Source of the DNA: Sipunculus nudus | Taxonomy: Eukaryota > Annelida > Sipuncula > Golfingiida > Sipunculidae | DNA: 64,000 bases | Reading direction: 5' to 3' | Assembly (NCBI GenBank): GCA_026874595.1 | Contig: CM049316.1 | Coordinates: forward strand, 56,741,676-56,805,675 | Shown: positions 14,285 through 25,000 of the stretch, piece by piece | Layout of the letters: each line of letters begins with the position of its first letter | How positions within the stretch are numbered: position 1 is the first letter of the stretch | Position numbers and translations under genes: made by a program | Notes under the pieces: generated by a model | Database searches by the model: none | Seen by the model: the letters and a program-made list of their open reading frames with translations, nothing else | Told to the model about the DNA's origin: nothing

Positions 14285-14630
14285 ATGGTCAGGTTGGAAT
14301 GTTCGGGGATCAGGATTATGCCTGCATTTCCAAATGGTTTCTGATCGTTTGTTCAGCCTTTGTGACTTCGGGAATGTTATTATTTGTACCTTTTCTTCGA
14401 GGCAGAGATTACAAGTGCCATTGCAGAGCTTTCTCGGGGGTGCGCTTTTGAGAACCCGCCAGCTGATTGAATATGGGGTGTTTTGATCCTTCTGTAGCCA
14501 AATGTACTTTAAGAGTTCGGAATCTTTTACATATTTTTGGTGATTAAATGATTTTTCGTGGTTTCTGTACCGTGATTTGAAATCGGTGCCAGCAAGTCCA
14601 ATATATGTCTTCTATGTGGTTGGCATAAAA
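14285..14630 (-). mobile_element. Relic of a GIY-YIG-like domain, probably Penelope-like retroelement
   Basis: Minus-strand reading gives Y-I-G-L-A-G-T-D-F-K-S-R-Y-R-N-H-E-K-S-F, then L-L-K-Y-I-W-L and a late C-N-L-C-L-E-E-K with N-K-R-S-E. Y-I-G...T-F-K-x-R-x2-N-H...S-F is the signature of retroelement-borne GIY-YIG-like domains. A stop interrupts the frame just before Y-I-G. The link to Penelope-like elements is from family knowledge. No reverse transcriptase part was found alongside. Confidence 0.6.
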
Positions 14631-15188
14631 AAATAAACAGTATAATATATAACCGATCTTTAATACACGTGTATAAATCAATACATGTTGAAAAAAGATT
14701 GTCAGTTATCCATATCTATAAGCTGTCGTGTCGGTACTGTCCATTTGTACACTTTACTTTCTATTTGTATTTGTATAGAGTATATGCCAAATCTACCGAA
14801 TGTCCAAGGGATCGACATAATCAGGAACAATATTATGCCTATTCTTTCATACAGTCAGTCATGTTTGCTTTATACAAAGTGTGCCTGCAAAACCATACCA
14901 ACACACGGTCTCAGTACCTCACATACGGCTGTTTAACACCATGTTATGGTTCTGTGTGTTGGGAAACACAGTCTACGTGTGTCTGTTTATCATAACAAGG
15001 TCGCGTGACCGGAGGTCCGATTTTGCGCATGCGCGACAGATCCAAAACAAGGACTAGTCCTTACATATACTAGCTCTTCATGTCCTCTGATATATCTCTG
15101 CTGAATGAACATAATGGTCCATGCATTGGCCGAATGTAAATTCATTGCAGAATCTGTCGCATCAGATCTCTACGATAGGTCCAGGGAC
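14631..15188. other. Intergenic stretch, nothing recognised
   Basis: Several overlapping chance frames but no splice or motif support. Confidence 0.5.
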
Positions 15189-16500
15189 CTAAGCTGAAAT
15201 GACACGCACTGTCATCAAACAACTACAGGTATCAGCCAAATCACACAGGTATGGGTATAAAGGTAAGGCATTGAATAGTCCTGATGTGACATGTTTCCAA
15301 ATTTGTGGCATCAGAGATGCAAAAATATCCGAAGATAGATGGATGGACGAAACTAAAAAAAAATGGGGTGAAAACAAGCCACAAAAAGTATTTACAGAGC
15401 CATGGATAAAGTGAGGGATGGAATGTGTCCTGGCATGACAGGTCTCAAAATGTGTGGCATGAGAGATGCAAAAATGTCTCACAATGGAAAGCGTCATTGT
15501 GGGTAGTGGTACGTGTGCCTAAATCAAAGTTATCCAAGATGAACAAACTTTATAAATTTCAGGTTTATACATCGATGAAAACGAAAAGGTAGGTGGTCTG
15601 GTCTGTGATGGACCTATATTATGTAAAAACGATTTTTGGTGGCGCCAGCAGGCTTGTGTACCAGATGGAGGTATCCCAATCTGTGGACATGTGAAATTAC
15701 AGGCTGATACAATAAACCGGTCCCGAGATAAATGCATGATGTATTCTACAAATACGTCACTTGTTGATTGCAGATGGTGCCACTAGTCTCTTGAATGAGA
15801 AACCTACCGAAGGCGGATGAACATAAAAACTGTCAGACCGAGACACCAAAGCGCTACAAAAGTGCATCAATGTAGTCTACAAAAACGGAACGGCAGGTGG
15901 CGCCACCTGTCTGGTCTACAACAAAACTAACCAAGACCGACCAGAAAAATATCAGGCTGATACATCCATCCACTCCTGAGACATGAGCGATTTTCACCCA
16001 AAGCAAACGCACGGATGAACGCCACGCAAAATCGATTACAGATGGCGCCACCAGTCTAGGATAAGCAGACGGAGGTATCTAAGATCTAAAGACGTACAAT
16101 TTTAGGCCAATACGGCTCACCACTCCTGGGAAACGGTCATCAATGTATTCTACGAAAACGGAACGGTAGGTGGTGCCACCTGTCTTCTCTGCAAGTCCAT
16201 CTATCAGAGTTCACAAAAATCCTATATTTTTCAGGTTTGACCTTTAAATCTAAGGTCAATGTCATCATTCTTCGTAAAATCCGAGATGTTGGTGGAAATA
16301 ATTTGTGTCGAATTTGAAGGAAACAGATGTAGTACTTCAAAATTTTCGGGGTTAACAAAAATGCTATATATTCGCAGATTTGACCTTCAAGACAAAGCTC
16401 AAGGTCATCAGTCCTCAAACACGTCTGAGATCTTGGTGGAAACAATCTGTGTGTCACATTTGAAGAAAAAGTGACCCATGGGTCATGACGCTCAGCTGTC
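15189..16500 (+). repeat. Repeat family 1 variants
   Basis: GGTGGCGCC cores near 15640, 15898, 16043 and 16168, with linking text ACAAAACTAACCAAGACCG-like. A duplicated segment of about 145 bases (TTTGACCTT...GGTGGAAA) lies at 16225-16460. Ends at GTGACCCATGGGTCATGACGCTCAGCTG (16472-16499 region), the usual left terminus of this family. Confidence 0.6.
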
Positions 16501-17042
16501 TTGCATGCTTTCTGCTATGCAAGGAGATTTACCAAGGATCTACCAGGATATTATGAAAAAAAATGTTTCTACGTCAAGCAGTTACAATTTGTGTCTTGAT
16601 AATAACTGGCCAGCCGTGATTTCTGAATACAACAAGGAACCTTGAAAAATTTTGCCAATAGACCTTGTTTATAGAATACAGTGGCCTTATTCTACAAACA
16701 GCTGCCCGATTTGTGCCCGTCCGAAAAACAGTTTTAAAATCATGTTCTTTCACATAGCTTGCAGAATATAGGTCACAGTGACATTATTTCTAATAAAGAC
16801 CCTGTAATTTTTTTAGGCTATCGTGCAGACAATATTTATCTGCGGCGGCAGCCGGACCGTGGTAAAACCACAGTATTACCGACTTTGTCTGGGGATACAA
16901 ATATCAATGACCGAACCATTTCTATGCATTCAAAAGATAATCAAAGCAACGCAATAACTGTTTCTAGTGGCGTATCCAGGATTTGAAAATAAAGAAGGCG
17001 CACCCCTTAAGTCGGTAAGGGGACTATATTCTGCGTCTTTCA

Positions 17043-17045
<3 letters not shown>

Positions 17046-17095
<50 letters not shown>
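17046..17095. repeat. (AT)n tract (partner at about 19761-19817)
   Basis: Pure AT dinucleotide run within the tandem duplication. The two copies differ in length, as expected for a fast-changing microsatellite. Confidence 0.85.
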
Positions 17096-17097
<2 letters not shown>

Positions 17098-17987
17098 ATA
17101 TACCAAGGGTAAAAAAATTAAAGGGATGGTTCTCAGGCACCGCCCGCGTCAATTTTAACCCCCCCCCCCCCCCCCCATCAAACAATTTTGATACGGTTTC
17201 CTTTGTTATGTAGTGCTTTTACCTGTTTATAAAAAAAACTGTTATTTTCATGCTCATCCCTGATCATATGACATTTTTATCGAAACATACAAAAAGGTAA
17301 AAAATAAAATACCGCCCGCCGGCAGTGATTTCTAAAAAAAAAAAGTGCCTGAGAACCATACCTTTTTATTTTTTGGCCTAATAAATCATTTTTTTCAGAT
17401 TATATTGATGTTCCACAAAGCTCTATTATTAGGAAACAAGCATATTAACTTGTTTGAACACACTGCGTTGCTGTAAAATTGTCTCCTACTAAACATATCA
17501 AATATTGTTAGTTCGTGCATCATTATTATGAATATTATTAGTAATTTGTTTATGAAAATCAAGTTGTTAATTATGTTAACCGTGGGGCCCTAATCTCTAT
17601 ATAATGCATTATTTGAACAACATTAAAAAATGCATGCATCAATAAGTGTAGTGTTGTATGTTATTGTAATTTCTAAGTATAAGATGGTAGGCACACATGT
17701 AAAAAAACTATTAACTATGTCACTGAATCTGTCAAAGATGACTGCATCTATTTTTGATGTGAAGTTCTGATAATGAATTCCATAATATAGGTCTTTCGTA
17801 GATATATTATTTCTGCAGCAATTCAGTTAGAACTAGAGCCAGATAGAGTAAAAAAGTAAAAAAGTAAAAAAGTATCTGACCTGAGGTAATTAAAGTACAT
17901 AAACACAAAATAAATTAGAAGTGAAAAATAGGCCTATTCATTAACTGTTATTTGCATGCCATTTTCAGTATTATATTATTATTTAAA

Positions 17988-18050
17988 ATGCAGCTTAAAA
18001 ACATCAAGCATGGCCATCCAGCTCCAGTGACAGTAGCTGGGTATTTAGAG
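17988..18050 (+). other. Exon-like block in the duplication (also 20701-20763)
   Basis: ATG, 21 open codons and a strong donor GAG|GTAAGT: M-Q-L-K-N-I-K-H-G-H-P-A-P-V-T-V-A-G-Y-L in the left copy, with His to Pro at the eighth residue in the right copy. A TTTTCAG lies just upstream. No partner exon was found, so this may be chance or a captured exon. Confidence 0.25.
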
Positions 18051-19082
18051 GTAAGTTTAATTACCCCAGAATTAAGAAACCGGAAGCTTTTCTATAGTCT
18101 CTTGGCGTATTCCAGGGTTAATTAAAAAATGAGGCATAGAAAGCATCTAGTGAAAGTACAAATAGCCTGCATGGATTGTTTAACAGTTTTTGACCATCCA
18201 CCATAATGTGACAGAACAATCATAGGGTTTGGAGACTTCACTTCTGCACACAAACAAAAAAGGAAAGAGAGTCAAAAACATGAGAGAAATGTGTAAGTAT
18301 ATATAATCCCTTTACTGTTTAGATTTATTTGAGAAATTTTCAAAGTCTGACACCCTTTAAATTTACATTACAGACAATATCTTGCTAAGCTTTTATTCTT
18401 CTTCACAACATTTCAACAAATACAACAAAAATAGTTTTCTCTTTAGGTCAATAGGAACCTTTAGAACTGATAATAAATATACATTATTATATCAGATATA
18501 TATCTACATATAAGCTAAGCTTCTGTTCTTTCTTTTCCATATTGAACTAACATTACCACACTCGTGCATAGAAAAACATGAAAATATTTATTTACTTATA
18601 CGCCATAGTTGATCTAAATGTGTGTATACTTAAATAATCGAACATAAAATAGATGCGAGTTTACAAACATGAAACTTGCCAGTAGTTGACCGGCATAAGT
18701 GTTAGCATAATTAAAGAAGGGGGGGGGGGGGTGCCTTTGCGCCCCACTATGAATACTACTTCATAGTCTTTAGAAAACTCGGAGTTTCAAAGAGGATTCA
18801 TGAGACAGTCTGAACAAAGGCAAGCTTTGACGATCATGAAATATATGAGAACGGCTACTGAAGTATTTTCATTTTGTAAATGATTTACTATCATAGACAC
18901 TAATTCAGTTCAGAAAAATAAAAAAAATTAAATTACGCGCATACTTCGATGTAGAAGCAAACATTTACCATTTTACCATGTAAATTGTCTATTGACAAGC
19001 AAATGACTGTTGCTTAATGAAAATTAATGAAAGCTGGGGAACTGCAGGCTTTGCCAGACATTTACAAAATATATTAGGCATC

Positions 19083-19296
19083 TCACAACGCCGTCTCCTT
19101 TGGAATCATTCCAAATTCATAATGAGGATAGACGATTATTGGTGTTCCAAATGGATAGTTTAGAACTGTAAAAGGTTCGTGCTGGTGTTGATAAGCTGCA
19201 GCCTGGTAAGCTGCAGCCTGGGCCGCTTGAGTGTCGTACTCTCTTCTCGCCCTGTCATCTCTCCACCGTCTCAGGAAACGGATAGGGTCTTCAGCA
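19083..19296 (-). pseudogene. Truncated copy of gene A last exon
   Basis: Carries residues E-D-P-I-R-F-L-R-R-W through the TGA, identical in protein to gene A exon 11, but lacks the first part of the exon and its splice acceptor. Upstream in frame is unrelated duplicated DNA. It cannot be translated as part of gene A unless the gene splices around it. Confidence 0.85.
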
Positions 19297-19310
19297 TCAA
19301 TTGATAATAA

Positions 19311-19758
19311 CTTGATAATAACTGGCCAGCCGTGATTTCTGAATACAACAAGGAACCTTGAAAAATTTTGCCAATAGACCTTGTTTATAGAATACAGTGG
19401 CCTTATTCTACAAACAGCTGCCCGATTTGTGCCCGTCCGAAAAACAGTTTTAAAATCATGTTCTTTCACATAGCTTGCAGAATATAGGTCACAGTGACAT
19501 TATTTCTAATAAAGACCCTGTAATTTTTTTAGGCTATCGTGCAGACAATATTTATCTGCGGCGGCAGCCGGACCGTGGTAAAACCACAGTATTACCGACT
19601 TTGTCTGGGGATACAAATATCAATGACCGAACCATTTCTATGCATTCAAAAGATAATCAAAGCAACGCAATAACTGTTTCTAGTGGCGTATCCAGGATTT
19701 GAAAATAAAGAAGGCGCACCCCTTAAGTCGGTAAGGGGACTATATTCTGCGTCTTTCA

Positions 19759-19821
<63 letters not shown>

Positions 19822-22008
19822 ATACCAAGGGTAAAAAAATTAAAGGGATGGTTCTCAGGCACCGCCCGCGTCAATTTTAACCCCCCCCCCATCAAACAAT
19901 TTTGATACGGTTTCCTTTGTTATGTAGTGCTTTTACCTGTTTATAAAAAAAACTGTTATTTTCATGCTCATCCCTGTTCATATGACATTTTTATCGAAAC
20001 ATACAAAAAGGTAAAAAATAAAATACCGCCCGCCGGCAGTGATTTCTAAAAAAAAAAGTGCCTGAGAACCATACCTTTTTATTTTTTGGCCTAATAAATC
20101 ATTTTTTTCAGATTATATTGATGTTCCACAAAGCTCTATTATTAGGAAACAAGCATATTAACTTGTTTGAACACATTGCGTGGCTGTAAAATTGTCTCCT
20201 ACTAAACATATCAAATATTGTTAGTTCGTGCATCATTATTATGAATATTATTAGTAATTTGTTTATGAAAATCAAGTTGTTAATTATGTTAACCGTGGGG
20301 CCCTAATCTCTATATAATGCATTATTTGAACAACATTAAAAAATGCATGCATCAAAAAGTGTAGTGTTGTATGTTATTGTAATTTCTAAGTATAAGATGG
20401 TAGGCACACATGTAAAAAAACTATTAACTATGTCACTGAATCTGTCAAAGATGACTGCATCTATTTTTGATGTGAAGTTCTGATAATGAATTCCATAATA
20501 TAGGTCTTTCGTAGATATATTATTTCTGCAGCAATTCAGTTAGAACTAGAGCCAGATAGAGTAAAAAAGTAAAAAAGTAAAAAAGTATCTGACCTGAGGT
20601 AATTAAAGTACATAAACACAAAATAAATTAGAAGTGAAAAATAGGCCTATTCATTAACTGTTATTTGCATGCCATTTTCAGTATTATATTATTATTTAAA
20701 ATGCAGCTTAAAAACATCAAGCCTGGCCATCCAGCTCCAGTGACAGTAGCTGGGTATTTAGAGGTAAGTTTAATTACCCCAGAATTAAGAAACCGGAAGC
20801 TTTTCTATAGTCTCTTGGCGTATTCCAGGGTTAATTAAAAAATGAGGCATAGAAAGCATCTAGTGAAAGTACAAATAGCCTGCATGGATTGTTTAACAGT
20901 TTTTGACCATCCACCATAATGTGACAGAACAATCATAGGGTTTGGAGACTTCACTTCTGCACACAAACAAAAAAGGAAAGAGAGTCAAAAACATGAGAGA
21001 AATGTGTAAGTATATATAATCCCTTTACTGTTTAGATTTATTTGAGAAATTTTCAAAGTCTGACACCCTTTAAATTTACATTACAGACAATATCTTGCTA
21101 AGCTTTTATTCTTCTTCACAACATTTCAACAAATACAACAAAAATAGTTTTCTCTTTAGGTCAATAGGAACCTTTAGAACTGATAATAAATATACATTAT
21201 TATATCAGATATATATCTACATATAAGCTAAGCTTCTGTTCTTTCTTTTCCATATTGAACTAACATTACCACACTCGTGCATAGAAAAACATGAAAATAT
21301 TTATTTACTTATACGCCATAGTTGATCTAAATGTGTGTATACTTAAATAATCGAACATAAAATAGATGCGAGTTTACAAACATGAAACTTGCCAGTAGTT
21401 GACCGGCATAAGTGTTAGCATAATTAAAGGAGGGGGGGGGGGGTGCCTTTGCGCCCCACTATGAATACTACTTCATAGTCTTTAGAAAACTCGGAGTTTC
21501 AAAGAGGATTCATGAGACAGTCTGAACAAAGGCAAGCTTTGACGATCATGAAATATATGAGAACGGCTACTGAAGTATTTTCATTTTGTAAATGATTTAC
21601 TATCATAGACACTAATTCAGTTCAGAAAAATAAAAAAAATTAAATTACGCGCATACTTCGATGTAGAAGCAAACATTTACCATTTTACCATGTAAATTGT
21701 CTATTGACAAGCAAATGACTGTTGCTTAATGAAAATTAATGAAAGCTGGGGAACTGCAGGCTTTGCCAGACATTTACAAAATATATCAGGCATCTCACAA
21801 CGCCGTCTCCTTTGGAATCATTCCAAATTCATAATGAGGATAGACGATTATTGGTGTTCCAAATGGATAGTTTAGAACTGTAAAAGGTTCGTGCTGGTGT
21901 TGATAAGCTGCAGCCTGGTAAGCTGCAGCCTGGGCCGCTTGAGTGTCGTACTCTCTTCTCGCCCTGTCATCTCTCCACCGTCTCAGGAAACGGATAGGGT
22001 CTTCAGCA
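19311..22008. repeat. 2.7 kb tandem duplication, right copy
   Basis: Starts CTTGATAATAACTGGCCAGC, as at 16595. A 14-base filler with TTGATAATAA separates the two copies. This copy is continuous with the intact gene A exon 11 and therefore carries the functional stop and 3' UTR. Confidence 0.93.
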
Positions 22009-22067
22009 CCACATTTACGTAAAGCCCATATCACTTGTCCTTGATGAAATCCATGTTCTTCACCAGC
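21795..22067 (-). CDS. Gene A exon 11, UBA-like domain and stop
   Basis: 90 codons and a TGA. It begins A-G-E-E-H-G-F-H-Q-G-Q-V-I-W-A-L-R-K-C-G and continues E-D-P-I-R-F-L-R-R-W. Together with the end of exon 10 this matches the pattern of the HOIP/RNF31 UBA region (helix, E-G-E/A-G-E turn, ALxxxG helix, P-hydrophobic-W helix), judged by eye. The tail has an A-A-Y-Q repeat and Tyr/Pro-rich residues. Acceptor TACACAG at 22068. The last two-thirds of this exon lie inside the 2.7 kb tandem duplication. Confidence 0.82.
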   Translation of the reverse strand, partial: AGEEHGFHQGQVIWALRKCGAEDPIRFLRRWRDDRARREYDTQAAQAAAYQAAAYQHQHEPFTVLNYPFGTPIIVYPHYEFGMIPKETAL

Positions 22068-25000
22068 CTGTGTACAAATAAAAAAGAATACTATGGATAA
22101 TTAAAAATAAAATGGATAAACTAAAATATATTGCAGAACATGTGAATGTAAACACCATGCGTAGGTAGAATTATAAAAACAGTATGTTCCAAGCAGAACA
22201 TACGGTGGCTCGTATAGGACATACACAAATTTTTTTTTATTTCGTTCCCACGCGATAGTATCTCGTCCCCACGCTATACGATTGCGTGGCCACGCGATAA
22301 TTATTGCGTAGGAACGAGATGAATTCAGAAAGACAATACAGTAAGACCTACATCTTAAATCCTTAAGGCATGTTTCTCTACACTGGATTAAGACTATGGT
22401 CAATTATTTGCATGGATTTGGATGAGGCTTAATATGCTGAGACCTGAAATGATGCAGCCGGGTCCCTTACAACACTCATGAGCAATGTTTTTCAGATAAT
22501 GTGGGAGCAGGGAAAAGGAGTGCGTGTGTGGTGGGGGGTGGGGGGTTAGTTTGGGTAAAATGCTGAATTTTCCTAATATGAAATACATAACTGAAATATT
22601 ATTGTAGAAAGAAAGATGTGAGGGGGGAGAATGAGCAAATTTATCGTAAAAAGGTCTCCTTATAACCTTATAAAGTGGGGGGGGGGGGGGGCATGTCTCC
22701 CTGCCTCCCCCAACCCCCCCCCCCCCCCACGCCTATAATGAAATGGCATGGCTGACACCTTTTGTTGTAATCTTCCCCACTGATACATGACACAAACGGA
22801 CATATTGTTTTCCCTGTTCGGTATACCCGAGATTATATAACCCTAACCCTAGCCCTACAAATAAGATTTCTGGGAAGGTAAAATACATACAAGTGTTCAG
22901 TTTAACTCATATGTTTGGTACACAGGAATTTATATCACCCTTACCCTAAAACAAACTCAATACAGTTTTCCATGAACAAATAAAAATAGTTGAATCAACG
23001 CTATGAAATGTTGAACTAACGCAATGAAAACGTCTGAAAAATTACCTCGAAATATTCGGCGCAAACGCACATACAATGAAATACATACAAACAATTTAAG
23101 TTGCATCAACGCTCTACAACAGACAACAGACATATTTGTCCAAATGAGGGCTTTAGCTCGCATGGTATACTAACGTGTGGGAACGAGATAATTAACGCAT
23201 GGCCACGAGATACAAACACGTGGGAACGAAATAATTATCGCGTGGCCACGAGATACTAACTCGTGGGAATGAAATAATTATCGAATGGCCACGAGAACGA
23301 TCGCGTGGGAACGAGATAAACAAAATTCTGGGTGTCCTATACGAGCCACCGTAAAAGAACATGTATATTGTTAAAGTGTAAAACTGTTCGTGTATAACTC
23401 GACACAAAGCGTACTCAAATAGCTATCCATATATCCATTATGAATCCATTAATGATGATATTTTAGAACTAAGGACATGAATGAACAGATTTCCTTTTAA
23501 TAATGAAAACCATGTTTAGACAATGATAAACCATTTTGCTCTAAAAGCAAAAAAATAAATTAAAAACACATAGCATGTAAAAGAATAACACAACGAAGAA
23601 TATGTATTTGTATACCTTGAGGTACTTGACAAAATCATCCCTGCTAATAGTTACTCCTTCCGAAATGATTATTTCATCTGGCGGCTTCAAGTCTTCCGGC
23701 GCTGCTTCATGTATTTGAATTTTACACATGTCGCATATATTTGCATTCGGGGGATTTCTGTATGTGCAGTGCTGACAAGAAAGTCCATCGTTATTGTAGA
23801 ATACCTTGAACGATATTGGAACACCAGTGCTATAAACCTTTCGATTTAATATATCGAATGTATATGAAACTTGCCTTAAGGAGATACATGTATAAACAGG
23901 GACAACACATATGATTCATAGTATTACTTATAATCTCTACAAAGTTATAGGGTATCGGTGCGAGGACGTGCCCCTATAATTATTAACATTACAGTTGGCG
24001 TTTTGTTTCCTGTCAGACGTTTTTTTCTGTCGTTACGTTTACTCTTATACTAAATGTCCTTTCGTCAAAAACGTATAATACAAAAGAACTCATATGTATA
24101 AAGAAACTCGATAATATACCTTAAATTTAAGAAAAGAGAGAGAATGCTTCTGCAGTGCCTCTAAAGGAAAGAATTATCGTATCCTACAACATCCATTAAT
24201 GGCTCATGGAGGTAGATTAATTCTCATTTTCTCGGACGCATACATTTTGCAATGATACGTACCGCACCACTGTTTTCTTTTTGAGACTTGCCGATTCCAA
24301 AAAACGACTTGACCTTTTGAATTACTCCAGGCTTTTTTTCATTTTGGTCGATTTCATTTCGTATCTGGAAAGGAATGACGACTACATGGCAACTGGAAAG
24401 TGATCAAGTTGTATAATCTCTAATAACAATCATCAGCACTCGTGCAATGAGGCTGCCCTCTAGTTAAGCCATTTTAGCCCGGCTATATCCATAAGTATAC
24501 TTACAGCCGATCCCGATTCTTGTTATACATGAAAATATATATTTTATTTTAATCTGCCCGAGAGACTGATAAGTTCCAGTTCGTAGCTGTGATATCGACA
24601 TTTACTTTAAAAATCCTGGAAAAGGCGCATTTTTCTTTGCACAGGATTGTTCTAGGCATTCACCGCCCGTTCTTCGTGGATCGTTTTCACAAATGAGGAC
24701 CTGGTCCTGGGTAACAATGCTAGTTTGTGCTCTTTCCTTGTCTCCTTAACATAAGTTTTAAAGGTGTGGAGAATGGAAAAAAATTATATTGTTGAGTATA
24801 TAGGATTATATGCTCTTGTTCAAAAACTGAAGCGACGGACTCCCGGCAATGTTGTTTCCAGGAGTCTGTAGATCAATTAACTTTCTAGTGTGGCCTAATC
24901 GGATGTAGTCGTAAATAGGCAAATACGGTTTTTTATACAATGGGCAAAATGGACTTGACTTTGCTTGGATGAATAATCCGATCCGAAAGGCGACTGCTGT

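Larger units (their letters stand above)
16595..19296. repeat. 2.7 kb tandem duplication, left copy
   Basis: Nearly identical to 19311-22008 in the same orientation. Only about seven single-base differences were noticed, plus length changes in (AT)n, poly-A and poly-C tracts. The copy ends inside a duplicated piece of gene A exon 11, where homology stops at GGGTCTTCAGCA. Confidence 0.93.

Noticed and set aside
16759-19702. Identical 75-codon frames at 16759 and 19475
   Set aside because: Conservation between them is explained entirely by the recent 2.7 kb duplication. No splice sites, domains or codon signal support a gene.
22201-23353. CRISPR-like short repeats in the CGTGGCCACG arrays
   Set aside because: The units are irregular, lie inside a TIR element of an animal genome and lack uniform spacers.
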